DNA of 64,000 nucleotides from Streptomyces mangrovi (GCF_900114215.1 NZ_FOSG01000016.1:62001-126000), one strand, 5' to 3'. Counted from the stretch's first letter, positions 1-9,189 are shown. The notes: generated from the letters alone by a model not told the origin. Program-made: numbers and translations.

Positions 1-46
1 GGGCGGAGGGCCGGGGGTACCGGGCGTGCTGGGTGTCATGAGGGGC

Positions 47-700
47 TCAGATGCGGTATCCGGAGCCGGGCACGGTGACGATCACCGGCGGCTCGCCTAG
101 CTTGCGGCGCAGGGTCATCACAGTGACCCGTACGACGTTGGTGAACGGATCGGTGTTCTCGTCCCATGCCTTCTCCAGGAGCTGCTCGGCGGAGACCACC
201 GAGCCCTCGCCCCGCATGAGCACTTCCAGCACCGCGAACTCCTTGGGGGCCAGCTGCACCTGCCGGCCGTCGCGGAAGACCTCGCGGCGGTTGGGGTCCA
301 GCCGGATGCCGGCGCGCTCCAGCACCGGTGGCAGGGGCGCGGTGCTGCGGCGGCCGAGCGCCCGCACCCGGGCGGTCAGCTCGCTGAAGGCGAAGGGTTT
401 GGGCAGGTAGTCGTCCGCGCCCAGCTCCAGGCCCTCCACCCGGTCGCTGACGTCGCCGGAGGCGGTGAGCATCAGCACCCGGGTCGGCAGGCCCAGCCGG
501 ATGATCTCGCGGCACACGTCGTCGCCGTGGACCAGCGGCAGGTCGCGGTCGAGCACCACCACGTCGTAGTCGTTGACCCCGACGCGCTCGAGGGCCGAGG
601 CGCCGTCGTAGACCACGTCGACGGCCATGGCCTCCCGGCGCAGTCCGGTGGCCACGGCATCGGCGAGCAGCTGCTCGTCCTCGACGACGAGTACGCGCAC
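47..700 (-). CDS. cutR: CutR-type OmpR-family response regulator
   Basis: This is a two-component response regulator of 217 residues, the length I recall for Streptomyces CutR. The receiver domain (about 1-115) has acidic pocket residues Glu7 and Asp8, phospho-acceptor Asp51 in VVVLDRDLP, Thr79 and Lys101. An OmpR/PhoB winged helix fills residues 125-217 and ends GSGYRI. The GTG at 700 is chosen because an AAGGAAGGA ribosome site lies just upstream; an upstream in-frame start would add 15 unconserved residues. In Streptomyces cutR is followed by the sensor kinase gene cutS, which would lie to the left, outside the window. CutRS has been described as affecting antibiotic production and the secretion-stress response. 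Assignment as CutR rather than another OmpR paralogue rests on remembered sequence similarity. Confidence 0.9.
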   Translation of the reverse strand: MRVLVVEDEQLLADAVATGLRREAMAVDVVYDGASALERVGVNDYDVVVLDRDLPLVHGDDVCREIIRLGLPTRVLMLTASGDVSDRVEGLELGADDYLPKPFAFSELTARVRALGRRSTAPLPPVLERAGIRLDPNRREVFRDGRQVQLAPKEFAVLEVLMRGEGSVVSAEQLLEKAWDENTDPFTNVVRVTVMTLRRKLGEPPVIVTVPGSGYRI

Positions 701-1135
701 GGGCGGTGTCCTTCCTTCGGTTCGCGGGACTTCACGGGGCTTCACGGGGCTTCAGGGGGCAAGGAGCCGTCCGGGCCGTCCGGACCGTTCGGGAACGGCG
801 CGGGAGCGGCACGGGGCCGGGCAGGGGTGCGGCCCGGCGCACCGGACCGCACCCGTCCTGCTCCACCATGTCCATCGTGCCCGCGACCTCAGTAAACGGG
901 CCGTAAGGGACTTCCGTCGCAGTCGTTCACCGAATTTTCGTCCTTCTTGAGGTTTCTCTGAGGTTTGAGATGGGGAGGACGGCAGTACACCCGCGATCAC
1001 GCCCTGTAGACGGCATGCCACGACCCCTCTTCCCAGCCCCGGAAGAGCCGTCGGCCGACCGCTCGGGGAACACACCGTGATCGCCCCACCCCCGGCACAC
1101 CCCCGTGCCGACGACCCACGACGAGGGGGCGCACC
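701..1135. other. Divergent intergenic region between cutR and a small gene
   Basis: No open frame here looks coding. The part next to cutR is G+C rich. The centre (about 895-975) is A/T-richer, contains the TGAGGTTT direct repeats, and probably carries the divergent promoters. I see no other recognisable site. Confidence 0.5.
948..966. promoter_or_regulatory. Direct repeat TGAGGTTT x2, possible response-regulator site
   Basis: TGAGGTTT occurs at 948-955 and again at 959-966. The 11-bp period is typical of binding sites for OmpR-family dimers. The repeat lies in the 435-bp divergent region between cutR and the small gene at 1136. Autoregulation by CutR is inference. Confidence 0.35.
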
Positions 1136-1309
1136 ATGGACGCGTTCACCGCAGGCATTCTGCAGCGCATACGGACCACGGAGTCCGACCTGATCCGCGC
1201 TCGTGAGTCGGGCGACGACTTCCTGGTGGACGTCGAGCAGGCCGAGCTCGAGGATCTGCGCCGTCTGGCCGCCGAGTACGGAGTGGAGGTCGGCGTCACC
1301 AGCGCCTGA
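1136..1309 (+). CDS. 57-residue conserved small protein
   Basis: A short gene encodes a predicted mostly helical, acidic 57-residue protein with no cysteines, signal peptide or membrane segment. The sequence runs MDAFTAGILQRIRTTESDL and later EQAELEDLRRLAAEYGVEV, which looks like a short coiled-coil pair. It has an ATG start and is followed at once by a strong hairpin terminator. G/C-rich third positions and the terminator support it as real. From memory, a similar protein sits beside cutRS in other streptomycetes. No function is known to me. Confidence 0.7.
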   Translation: MDAFTAGILQRIRTTESDLIRARESGDDFLVDVEQAELEDLRRLAAEYGVEVGVTSA

Positions 1310-1323
1310 CCCGCATCACACAC

Positions 1324-1358
1324 CGGCGCCCCGGGAGGAAGAACCTCCCGGGGCGCCG
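1324..1358. terminator. Bidirectional hairpin terminator
   Basis: A 15-bp perfect inverted repeat (1324-1338 and 1344-1358) with an AAGAA loop lies between two convergent genes and should serve both. Confidence 0.8.
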
Positions 1359-1410
1359 CCGTGCGGAGTGCACGGAGGGCCGGTGCCCCTACTGCCCGGA
1401 CCGGAACCGT

Positions 1411-2295
1411 TCAATCGTGCCAGGCGCCCAGTTCCTCCAGCAGCGGCTGGAGCGCGCCGAAGACCCCGGGCGAGGCGGCCACCGTCAGCTCGCCCGTCGG
1501 CGGGGAGCCGGGCCGTCCGCCGGTGAGGGCGCCCGCCTCGCGGGCGACCAGATCGCCCGCGGCGAAGTCCCAGGGGTGCAGCCCGCGCTCGTAGAAGCCG
1601 TCCAGCCGCCCGCCGCCCACGTCGCACAGGTCGATGGCGGCCGAGCCGGAGCGGCGGATGTCGCGGACCTCCGGCAGCAGCCGGCGGGCCACCTCGGCCT
1701 GGGCCCCGCGGCGCTCGGCGACGTAGTTGAAGCCGGTGCCGATCAGCGCCTGCCCCAGCGGCGGCGAGGGGCGGCAGCGCACGCGCTTCCCGTTCAGCCA
1801 GGCGCCCCCGCCCAGCACCGCGTGGTACGTCTCCCCGCGCGGCGGGACGTGGACCACGCCGACGACCGTCTCGCCCCGGTGCTCGGCGGCGATCGAGACG
1901 GCCCAGGCGGGCTGCCCGTAGAGGTAGTTCACGGTGCCGTCGATCGGGTCGATCACCCAGCGCACCCCGCTGTCTCCCTCTGCGGAGGCCCCCTCCTCCC
2001 CCAGGAAACCGTCCTCGGGGCGGTGGTCGGCCAGAAAGCCGGTGATCAGCTTCTCGGAGGCCAGGTCCATCTCGGTGACGACGTCGACGGGGCTGCTCTT
2101 GGTCGCGGCCACCCCCAGGTCGGCGGGGCGTCCCTCGCTCAGCAGCGCGCCCGCCCGGCGGGCGGCCTCCATCGCGAGGCCCAGAAGCTCCCTGTTGAGC
2201 GGATCCGCCACGGCGGCGGTCGCGCGGTCGGTCTCCGCTCCGGTCCCGGCGGGACTGCCGGCGGGGTTGCCGGCGGGGCTTGCGGCGTCGGTCAC
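1411..2295 (-). CDS. Inositol monophosphatase family protein
   Basis: This 294-residue protein belongs to the Mg-dependent inositol monophosphatase/FBPase superfamily, which hydrolyses sugar or inositol phosphates. The metal-binding core is WVIDPIDGTVNY, preceded by the FLGEEG glutamates, and the C-terminal family motif is HPWDFAAGDLVAREAG. The GTG at 2295 is preceded by GAGGAG at good spacing; longer in-frame starts add only a low-complexity Pro/Arg stretch. It lies 61 bp downstream of the ferrochelatase gene on the same strand and is probably co-transcribed. The true substrate (inositol-1-phosphate, histidinol phosphate or another) cannot be read from the sequence. Confidence 0.88.
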   Translation of the reverse strand: MTDAASPAGNPAGSPAGTGAETDRATAAVADPLNRELLGLAMEAARRAGALLSEGRPADLGVAATKSSPVDVVTEMDLASEKLITGFLADHRPEDGFLGEEGASAEGDSGVRWVIDPIDGTVNYLYGQPAWAVSIAAEHRGETVVGVVHVPPRGETYHAVLGGGAWLNGKRVRCRPSPPLGQALIGTGFNYVAERRGAQAEVARRLLPEVRDIRRSGSAAIDLCDVGGGRLDGFYERGLHPWDFAAGDLVAREAGALTGGRPGSPPTGELTVAASPGVFGALQPLLEELGAWHD

Positions 2296-2356
2296 GGTTC
2301 TCCTCGGCGGTGTCGTGCGGACGTCGGTCGGGCACCGGGCGGGCGCCGGTACGGCG

Positions 2357-3469
2357 TCAGGCGTACGGGCTGTCGGCACCCGCGGCGGCGGGCTTCGGCG
2401 TACGGGCCGGGCAGCAGCCCACCGGGCACACGTCGTGGCTGGGGCCCAGCGCGCCCAGCGCGCAGCGCTCGGGGTGCTCGCCGCGCTCGGCGGCGGCGCG
2501 CTCGGCCACCAGGTCGCGCACGGCCGCGGCGAAGCGCGGGTCGGCGCCGACGGTGGCCGACCGCACCGCCGGCAGGCCCAGCTCCCCGGCCTTGGCCATC
2601 GCCTCGGTGTCGAGGTCGTACAAGACCTCCATGTGGTCCGAGACGAACCCGATGGGGACCATCACCGCGGCCGGCGCGCCCTGCCCGTGCAGCGCCTCCA
2701 GGTGGTCGCAGACGTCCGGCTCCAGCCAGGGGATGTGGGGGGCGCCGCTGCGGGACTGGTAGACCAGTTCCCAGGGCCTGTCCACCCCGGTCTCCTCGCG
2801 CACCGCGGCGGCGATCACCCGCGCCACGTCCAGGTGCTGGGTGACGTACGCGCCGCCGTCGGGCCCGGAGGTCTCGGACTGGGAGAGGGGGATGGAGTGG
2901 GTGGTGAAGACCAGATGCGCCCCCGCGCGGACCTCCCCGGGCAGTTCGGCGAGGGCGGCCAGCACCCCGTCGGTCATGGGGCGGACGAAGCCGGGGTGGT
3001 TGAAGTAGTGCCGCAGCTTGTCCACCCGCGGCACCCTCAGACCCTCGGCCTCGAGGGCGGCCAGGGCCTCCGCGAGGTTCTCCCGGTACTGGCGGCAGCC
3101 GGAGTAGGAGGCGTACGCGCTGGTGGCCAGCACCAGGATCCGGCGGCGGCCGTCGGACACCATCTCGCGCAGGGTGTCGGTCAGGTACGGCGCCCAGTTC
3201 CGGTTGCCCCAGTAGACGGGCAGGTCCAGTCTGTTCGCGGCGAAGTCCTCGCGCAGGGCGGCGAGCAGCTCGCGGTTCTGGGCGTTGATCGGGCTGACGC
3301 CGCCGAACAGGTAGTAGTGCTGCCCGACCTCCTCCAGCCGCTCCTTCGGAATGCCTCTCCCGCGGGTGACGTTCTCCAGGAACGGCACCACGTCGTCGGG
3401 CCCCTCCGGTCCTCCGAAGGACAGCAGCAGCAGGGCGTCGTAGGGGCGGGCGTCAGTTGCGTCGGACAT
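2357..3469 (-). CDS. hemH: Ferrochelatase (coproporphyrin type)
   Basis: The enzyme inserts iron into the porphyrin in heme synthesis. In Actinobacteria the substrate is coproporphyrin III and the enzyme is also called CpfC. The protein has 370 residues. Visible hallmarks are LLLLSFGGPEGPDDV near the N-terminus, the catalytic His191 in TTHSIPLS, and Glu281 in FVSDHMEVLYD. Cysteines at 125, 336, 348, 352 and 353 suggest the [2Fe-2S] cluster reported for some actinobacterial ferrochelatases, although the C-terminal spacing should be checked. The ATG at 3469 follows AGGATCGAGAC. The gene probably heads a two-gene unit with the monophosphatase. The divergent oxidase gene starts 143 bp away. Confidence 0.93.
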   Translation of the reverse strand: MSDATDARPYDALLLLSFGGPEGPDDVVPFLENVTRGRGIPKERLEEVGQHYYLFGGVSPINAQNRELLAALREDFAANRLDLPVYWGNRNWAPYLTDTLREMVSDGRRRILVLATSAYASYSGCRQYRENLAEALAALEAEGLRVPRVDKLRHYFNHPGFVRPMTDGVLAALAELPGEVRAGAHLVFTTHSIPLSQSETSGPDGGAYVTQHLDVARVIAAAVREETGVDRPWELVYQSRSGAPHIPWLEPDVCDHLEALHGQGAPAAVMVPIGFVSDHMEVLYDLDTEAMAKAGELGLPAVRSATVGADPRFAAAVRDLVAERAAAERGEHPERCALGALGPSHDVCPVGCCPARTPKPAAAGADSPYA

Positions 3470-3612
3470 GTCTCGATCCTGCCATCCGGCCGCGGGGGCC
3501 ACCGCCCGGACCCGCGGTGGGTCCAAAACGGCCTCGCGTGAGTATGATCCCCCTCCGACCGGTGGGGTCCACCGCCCGCGCGGTACGCCAGCCATGGGGA
3601 GGGCCGTCAGCG

Positions 3613-4956
3613 ATGACCACGCACACAGCACGGCGTACGGGGCGGCCCGCGCCGCCGACATGGCGCAACTGGGCGGGCAACGCGACCGCCCGTCCGCTGC
3701 GGACTTCGGCGCCCTCCACCACCGATGCGCTCGCCGAGGTGGTGCGCCGCGCCGCCGAGGACGGGCTGACGGTCAAGGCCGCCGGCACCGGGCACTCGTT
3801 CACGCCCGTGGCCGCCACCGAGGGGGTGCTGATACGCCCCGACCGCCTCACCGGCATCCGCCGGATCGACCGCGGGGCCGGGACGGTGACGGTGGCCGCC
3901 GGGACGCCGCTGAAGCGGCTCAACGAGGCGCTGGCGGCCGAGGGGCTGTCCCTGACCAACATGGGCGACATCATGGAGCAGACCGTCTCCGGCGCGGTCG
4001 GCACCGGCACCCACGGCACCGGCCGCGACTCCGGCTCGCTCGCCGCCCAGATCCGCGCCCTGGAGATGGTCCTGGCCGACGGATCGGTCCTGCGGTGCTC
4101 GGCGGGCGAGGCGGGCGAGAACCCGGACGTCTTCGCGGCGGCCCGCATCGGCCTGGGGGCGCTGGGGGTGATCACCGAGATCACCTTCGCCGTGGAGCCG
4201 CTGTTCCTGCTGACCGCGCGCGAGGAACCCATGCGCCTGGAGGCGGTGCTGGAGGACTTCGACCATCTGGCGCGCGGAAACGAGCACTTCGAGTTCTACT
4301 GGTTCCCGCACACCGACCGCTGCGTCACCAAGCGCAACAACCGCAGCGGCGGCCCGGCCGAGCCGCTGCCGCGCCTGAGCGGCTGGCTGGAGGACGAACT
4401 CCTGTCCAACGGCGTCTTCCAGGCCGCCTGTTCGGTGGGCCGGGCCTTCCCCGCCGCCGTCCCCGGCATCGCGCGGATCGCCGGCCGGGCCCTGTCGGCC
4501 CGCACCTACACCGACATCCCCTACAAGGTGTTCACCTCACCGCGCCGGGTGCGCTTCGTGGAGATGGAGTACGCCCTGCCGCGGGAGGCCGCGGTGGAGG
4601 CGCTGCGCGAACTGCGCGCGGTGGTCGACCGTTCGGGGCTGCGGGTGAACTTCCCCGTCGAGGTGCGCGTCGCGCCCGCCGACGACATCACGCTGTCCAC
4701 GGCCTCGGGCCGCGACACCGCCTACATCGCGGTGCACGTGTACCGGGGCACCCCGCACGAGCGGTACTTCACCGCCGCCGAGCAGATCATGGTGGCGCAC
4801 GGCGGGCGCCCCCACTGGGGGAAGCTGCACAGCCGCGACGCCGGGTACCTGGCCGAGGTCTACCCGCGCTTCGCGGAGTTCACCGCGCTGCGCGACCGCC
4901 TCGACCCGGACCGGGTGTTCGGCAACGACCATCTGCGACGGGTGCTGGGCGACTGA
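3613..4956 (+). CDS. D-arabinono-1,4-lactone oxidase family FAD enzyme
   Basis: A 447-residue flavoprotein of the aldonolactone oxidase (VAO/FAD_binding_4) family, which oxidises sugar lactones or alditols with O2 or another acceptor. The N-terminal FAD domain (about 20-190) contains AGTGHSFTPVAATEG and SGAVGTGTHGTG. The C-terminal ALO domain contains GGRPHWGKLH, the HWGK motif typical of the family, and ends RLDPDRVFGNDHLRRVLGD. The ATG at 3613 is preceded by GGGGAGGG. The FAD-binding sequence is not diagnostic enough to decide between arabinonolactone, gulonolactone and alditol oxidase activity. Confidence 0.9.
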   Translation: MTTHTARRTGRPAPPTWRNWAGNATARPLRTSAPSTTDALAEVVRRAAEDGLTVKAAGTGHSFTPVAATEGVLIRPDRLTGIRRIDRGAGTVTVAAGTPLKRLNEALAAEGLSLTNMGDIMEQTVSGAVGTGTHGTGRDSGSLAAQIRALEMVLADGSVLRCSAGEAGENPDVFAAARIGLGALGVITEITFAVEPLFLLTAREEPMRLEAVLEDFDHLARGNEHFEFYWFPHTDRCVTKRNNRSGGPAEPLPRLSGWLEDELLSNGVFQAACSVGRAFPAAVPGIARIAGRALSARTYTDIPYKVFTSPRRVRFVEMEYALPREAAVEALRELRAVVDRSGLRVNFPVEVRVAPADDITLSTASGRDTAYIAVHVYRGTPHERYFTAAEQIMVAHGGRPHWGKLHSRDAGYLAEVYPRFAEFTALRDRLDPDRVFGNDHLRRVLGD

Positions 4957-5433
4957 TCCGGGCGCCGGCCCGCCCCCGTCAGCCCGCCGCCCCGGCCGTC
5001 CCCCTACCGGGCCGGGTCGCACGTATCTTCCCCTCCGCCCCCGCGAGGCGGTTTCCGGCCAAGGTGGTGGTTCCGTTTCGGCGGATTCCGTGAAGATCCA
5101 CACCTTCGATGCCGTCTTTTTACGGCCGGCGCGGTGTTCAACTCCCCGGCGCTGTGAGAACTTGGGCGGCGTGCCGATCCAACGGCGTGGCCCCAATGGA
5201 GTAGTGTGGCGAGCCCTGACCCCGGCCCCGGTCAGCCGGTACCACGGACAGTCACCACTTCGGTCACTTTCCGTGTTCAACAGGCAACCGTGCCACAGTG
5301 GCGGATCAGGGCGCGGGCCCGACACGCCGGGCAGGTCGGCAAGGTTGTGGCAGGCTGCGCCCGGGCACGTCACACTCGTCCAGCGGGAGCAGCGACGCAC
5401 GTGACGTCGGCAGGCACCACCCGGGAGGTTCCC
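4957..5433. other. Intergenic region upstream of sepH
   Basis: 477 bp with no convincing coding frame. It should contain the sepH promoter. I see no riboswitch, long hairpin or known operator. Confidence 0.4.
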
Positions 5434-6462
5434 ATGCCCGAACTGCGTGTCGTGGCCGTCAGCAACGACGGCACACGACTGGTGCTCAAGGCTGCCGACA
5501 ACACGGAGTACACACTTCCGATCGACGAGCGGCTGCGCGCCGCCGTCCGCAACGACCGCGCCAGGCTCGGCCAGATCGAGATCGAGGTCGAGAGCCATCT
5601 GCGCCCCCGCGACATCCAGGCCCGCATACGGGCCGGAGCCACCGCCGAGGAGGTCGCCCAGCTCGCCGGCATCCCCGTGGACCGGGTACGGCGGTTCGAG
5701 GGGCCGGTGCTCGCCGAACGCGCGTTCATGGCCGAGCGTGCCCGTAAGACACCGGTGCGCCGCCCCGGCGAGAGCACCGGCCCGCAGCTCGGCGAGGCCG
5801 TGGCCGAGCGGCTGATGCTGCGCGGCGCCGACAAGGACACGGTGCAGTGGGACTCCTGGCGCCGGGACGACGGCACCTGGGAGGTACTGCTCGTCTACCG
5901 GGTGGCCGGCGAGCCGCACTCGGCGAGCTGGACGTACGATCCGCCGCGGCGGCTGGTGCAGGCCGTGGACGACGAGGCGCGGGCGCTGATCGGTGAGAGC
6001 GACGACACCCCCGAGCCGAGCTTCCCGTTCGTGCCGCGCATCGCGCGGCTGCCGCGCGACCGCTTCGACCGCACGGAGCGTTCCGACGCCTCCGAGTCCG
6101 ACCCGCCGGAGGCAGTGGACCAGGACGGGGGTGTCGAGCGGGACTCGCTGACCAGCCTGCTGGAGGCGGTGCCCAGCTTCCGGGGCGATCTGGTGGTGCC
6201 GGAGCAGTCCCCCTCGCCCGACGGCGCGCCGGAGGACGAGGCCGAGGAGCCGGAAGCGGTGGAGCCGCCCGCTCCCGCGGCGAGCGCGGGGGCGGCCTAC
6301 GCCGATGTGCTCATGCCGCGCTCGGTGGCGGGCCACCGCGACCGGCTCACGGGCAGCACCGACCGCCAGGCCGAGGCGGACGGCGTCCGCCCGGGCCGCC
6401 GTGCGGCGGTCCCCAGCTGGGACGAGATCGTCTTCGGCACGCGCCGCAAGAAACAGGAGTAG
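5434..6462 (+). CDS. sepH: SepH, FtsZ-regulating cell division protein (DUF3071)
   Basis: SepH binds FtsZ and promotes its assembly during sporulation septation in Streptomyces. The 342-residue protein has the N-terminal DUF3071 domain (about 1-165), opening MPELRVVAVSNDGTRLVLK, with a helix-turn-helix-like stretch at residues 57-88 (RPRDIQARIRAGATAEEVAQ onward). A Pro/Glu-rich linker follows. The short C-terminal tail PSWDEIVFGTRRKKQE is conserved. The ATG at 5434 follows GGGAGGTT. The gene stands alone and ends at a strong hairpin. Identification is by remembered similarity to the S. venezuelae protein. Confidence 0.92.
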   Translation: MPELRVVAVSNDGTRLVLKAADNTEYTLPIDERLRAAVRNDRARLGQIEIEVESHLRPRDIQARIRAGATAEEVAQLAGIPVDRVRRFEGPVLAERAFMAERARKTPVRRPGESTGPQLGEAVAERLMLRGADKDTVQWDSWRRDDGTWEVLLVYRVAGEPHSASWTYDPPRRLVQAVDDEARALIGESDDTPEPSFPFVPRIARLPRDRFDRTERSDASESDPPEAVDQDGGVERDSLTSLLEAVPSFRGDLVVPEQSPSPDGAPEDEAEEPEAVEPPAPAASAGAAYADVLMPRSVAGHRDRLTGSTDRQAEADGVRPGRRAAVPSWDEIVFGTRRKKQE

Positions 6463-6501
6463 GCCGAAGGGCGGCGGGGCCCGGCCCCGCCGCCCTTCGG
6501 C
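6463..6501. terminator. Bidirectional hairpin terminator
   Basis: An 18-bp perfect stem (6463-6480 and 6484-6501) with a 3-nt loop starts one base after the sepH stop codon. It separates sepH from the convergent sulfurtransferase gene. Confidence 0.85.
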
Positions 6502-6520
6502 GTGTGCGCCGGCCCGCCCC

Positions 6521-7396
6521 TCAGCCCGGTTCGGGGCCCGTGGCCACCGGCCGGGAGGGGTCGGCGGACCACTGCGACCAGGAACCCGGATACAGCACGG
6601 CGTCGATGCCGGCGACCGCCAGCGCCAGGATCTCGTGGGCCGCGGACACCCCCGAACCGCAGTAGACGCCGACCTCGGTGTCCGCGTCGATACCCAGTGC
6701 GGCGAAACGGGCGGCCAGTGCGGCGGCGGGACGGAAGGCGCCGGGGGCGCTTTCGGTGGTGTTCTCGGTGGTGGGTGCCGACACCGCGCCCGGGATGTGC
6801 CCGGCGACGCGGTCGATCGGCTCGACCTCGCCGCGGTAGCGCTCGCCCGAGCGGGCGTCGAGCAGCACCCCGGTGCGGGCCAGGGCCGCCGCGCCGTCGG
6901 CGTCGAGCACCGGAAGCGAGCCCGGCCGGGGTGTGAAGTCGCCCTCGGGCGGCCGCGGCACCTCCCCCGTCAGCGGGCCCTCCCAGGCCGCGAGACCTCC
7001 GTCCAGCACCCGTACGTCCTCGTGGCCGGCCCAGCGCAGCAGCCACCAGGCGCGGGCGGCCGCCCATCCCAGGCCGCCGTCGTAGACCACCACCGGGTGC
7101 CCCTGACGGACCCCGGCCCGGCGCATGGCCGCCCCGAACACCTTTGGGTCCGGGAGCGGGTGACGCCCCGTCCCCTCCCCCACCGGGCCGGCCAGTTCGG
7201 TGTCCAGGTCGACGTAAACGGCTCCGGGCAGGTGCGCCGCGTCATAACCGGGGTGCCGGGGAGAACCGTGGCCCTGGGGCCGGAGCGAGCCGGTCGGCTC
7301 CCAGCGGACATCGAGCAGCGTGGGCGGGGTATGCGGTGAGGAAGGCGAACCGGTGAGTTCGCGCGCGAGTTGAGTAGGGGAGACGATGACTGCCAT
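6521..7396 (-). CDS. sseA: Sulfurtransferase, 3-mercaptopyruvate type
   Basis: This 291-residue protein has two tandem rhodanese domains. The N-terminal one (about 1-140) is inactive and contains VVVYDGGLGWAAARAWW. The C-terminal one (about 165-291) carries the active-site loop with Cys246 in VYCGSGVSAAHE. The loop CGSGV is that of 3-mercaptopyruvate sulfurtransferases rather than the CRKGV loop of thiosulfate-specific rhodaneses. The preferred donor is therefore probably mercaptopyruvate, but this is inferred from the loop alone. The ATG at 7396 has a modest GAAG ribosome site. The gene diverges from the glyoxalase-fold gene across a 251-bp spacer. Confidence 0.88.
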   Translation of the reverse strand: MAVIVSPTQLARELTGSPSSPHTPPTLLDVRWEPTGSLRPQGHGSPRHPGYDAAHLPGAVYVDLDTELAGPVGEGTGRHPLPDPKVFGAAMRRAGVRQGHPVVVYDGGLGWAAARAWWLLRWAGHEDVRVLDGGLAAWEGPLTGEVPRPPEGDFTPRPGSLPVLDADGAAALARTGVLLDARSGERYRGEVEPIDRVAGHIPGAVSAPTTENTTESAPGAFRPAAALAARFAALGIDADTEVGVYCGSGVSAAHEILALAVAGIDAVLYPGSWSQWSADPSRPVATGPEPG

Positions 7397-7647
7397 GGCC
7401 GTATCTTCGCGCGGCCGTTCCCATATGTCCTCGCCTCCGCCCGGCGCGGCCCGCCCGTGTCGGCGTGCGGAGCGGGGACCCGGGCCGAGATGTCCGCTGT
7501 TCTCCCCGGAGGGCCGCCTCGCCCCCCTCGCGGGCCGGACGGCCCCGTGCGCGGTACGGGCGCCGGATGAGACCATGGCCACCGACAGTGCACGGAAGAT
7601 CACCGGACGACCGCATCGACGACGGTCCCGAGGAGAGAAGTGAACAG

Positions 7648-8469
7648 ATGACCGAGGCAGTGGCACGACACGCTCCGGGCACGCCCTCCTGGCTGAGTCT
7701 GCTGGCCCACGACCCGGCGGCGAGCCAGGAGTTCTACCACGAGTTGTTCGGCTGGGACTACCGGCAGGGTCCGGGGCCGGGCTCGGCCGGCCCGCACTTC
7801 CGCGCGCTGCTCGACGGGAGCGAGGTCGCGTGCATCGGCCAGATGCCGCGGGGGCGGCAGTGCCTGCCCGCCTGGCTGCCGTATCTGTCCGCCGACGACG
7901 CCGACAAGGCCGCGGAGCTGGTCCGGCTGTGCGGCGGCACGGTCGGGGTGGGACCGCTGGACATGGAGGGGACGATGCGCGTGGCGATCGCGGCGGACCC
8001 GACCGGGGCCTCCTTCGGGATACGGCAGACGGACACGCGGCCCGGGGTCCGTATGGGCGGCGGCCCGGGTACGGTGGTGTGGAACGAGCTGATCACCCAC
8101 CGGGCGTCGGCGGTCGAGAAGTTCTACCAGACGGTGTTCGGCCTGGAGGCCGAGCCCGCCGGGGAGCACCCGGGTGCGGGCGGTTCCGGCGGCGCGGACG
8201 CGGAGCCGGACCGTCTCACCCTGACGGCGCACGGCCGGATCGTCGGCGGCATCCACGGCATCGGTGACGGGCTGCCGCACGACCGCGGCTCGCACTGGCT
8301 GATGTACGTCGAGGTGGCCGACACCGACGCGGCGGCGCGCCGGGTGACCGAGCTGGGCGGGCGCGTCCTGCTGTCGCCGCACGACACGCCGTCCGGGCGG
8401 ACGGCGCGGGTCGCCGACCGCGAGGGCGCGCCCTTCGCGGTGATCCACACGGGTCGCCGGGGCGCGTGA
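7648..8469 (+). CDS. VOC (glyoxalase-fold) family protein with two domains
   Basis: A 273-residue protein with two vicinal-oxygen-chelate domains, about 12-125 and 140-270. The first begins PSWLSLLAHDPAASQEFYHE and the second VVWNELITHRASAVEKFYQT, the usual paired-domain pattern. Members include glyoxalases, dioxygenases and antibiotic-binding proteins, and the sequence does not tell which applies. The ATG at 7648 is preceded by GAGGAGAG. It converges on tdk with only 33 bp between the two genes. Confidence 0.82.
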   Translation: MTEAVARHAPGTPSWLSLLAHDPAASQEFYHELFGWDYRQGPGPGSAGPHFRALLDGSEVACIGQMPRGRQCLPAWLPYLSADDADKAAELVRLCGGTVGVGPLDMEGTMRVAIAADPTGASFGIRQTDTRPGVRMGGGPGTVVWNELITHRASAVEKFYQTVFGLEAEPAGEHPGAGGSGGADAEPDRLTLTAHGRIVGGIHGIGDGLPHDRGSHWLMYVEVADTDAAARRVTELGGRVLLSPHDTPSGRTARVADREGAPFAVIHTGRRGA

Positions 8470-8502
8470 AGGCCCTTGCGGGAAGTGCCCCGTGAGGGGT
8501 GC

Positions 8503-9189
8503 TCAGCCGCGGTGCAGGGCGGGGGCGTCCGCACCGTCCACGGGCAGCACGTCCGGGGACAGCGCCCCCGCCCGGGCCGTGGCGGCGGTGAGCCGGCGCC
8601 GGTGGTGGCGCCGGCACAGCACCTCGTAGCCGACGTCCTCCCCCGCGGCGCTCCGCCCGCCGGCGACGTCCCCGACGACGACCTGGGCGCCCTCGACGAC
8701 CATCCGGCCGCCGACCGTGCGGGCGTTGTGGGTGGCGCGCGCGCCGCACCAGCACAGTGCCTCGACCTGGAGGGACTCGATCCGGTCGGCCAGCTCGATC
8801 AGCCGCTGCGAGCCCGGGAAGAGCCTGGTGCGGAAGTCGGTGGTGATGCCGAAGGCGAAGACGTCGATGCCCAGGTCGTCGACGACACAGGCGAGTTGGT
8901 CGACCTGCCCGGGGTCGAGGAACTGCGCCTCGTCCGCGATCACGTAGTCCGTGCGCCCGCCGGAGGTCAGGTGCCGCACCAGATGGGCGTGGAAGTCGAA
9001 GCCCTCGCCCGCCTCCACGGCCTCGGTGACCAGACCGAGCCTTGAGGAGAGCCGCCCCTCCCCCGCCCGGTCGTTGCGGGTGAAGATCATCCCCGACAGT
9101 CCCCGCGCCGAGCGGTTGTGCTGGATCTGGAGTGCGAGGGTGCTCTTCCCGCAGTCCATCGTTCCGGCGAAGAAGACCAGTTCGGGCAT
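8503..9189 (-). CDS. tdk: Thymidine kinase (type II)
   Basis: The enzyme phosphorylates thymidine in the salvage pathway. The 228-residue protein has the Walker A loop GTMDCGKST at residues 9-17, the IADEAQF Walker B/lasso region, and zinc-ligand cysteines in ALCWCGARATHNAR and VLCRRHH. The C-terminal tail of about 25 residues is longer than in the E. coli enzyme. The ATG at 9189 starts directly in MPELVFFAGTMD, the conserved first strand. It is the last gene of a same-strand series beginning with the large acetyltransferase, but a 120-bp gap may hold its own promoter. Confidence 0.93.
   Translation of the reverse strand: MPELVFFAGTMDCGKSTLALQIQHNRSARGLSGMIFTRNDRAGEGRLSSRLGLVTEAVEAGEGFDFHAHLVRHLTSGGRTDYVIADEAQFLDPGQVDQLACVVDDLGIDVFAFGITTDFRTRLFPGSQRLIELADRIESLQVEALCWCGARATHNARTVGGRMVVEGAQVVVGDVAGGRSAAGEDVGYEVLCRRHHRRRLTAATARAGALSPDVLPVDGADAPALHRG

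Noticed and set aside
920..945. GTTCACC near 924 as a PHO box
   Set aside because: Only one GTTCACC unit is present; PhoP sites need repeated units at 11-bp spacing.
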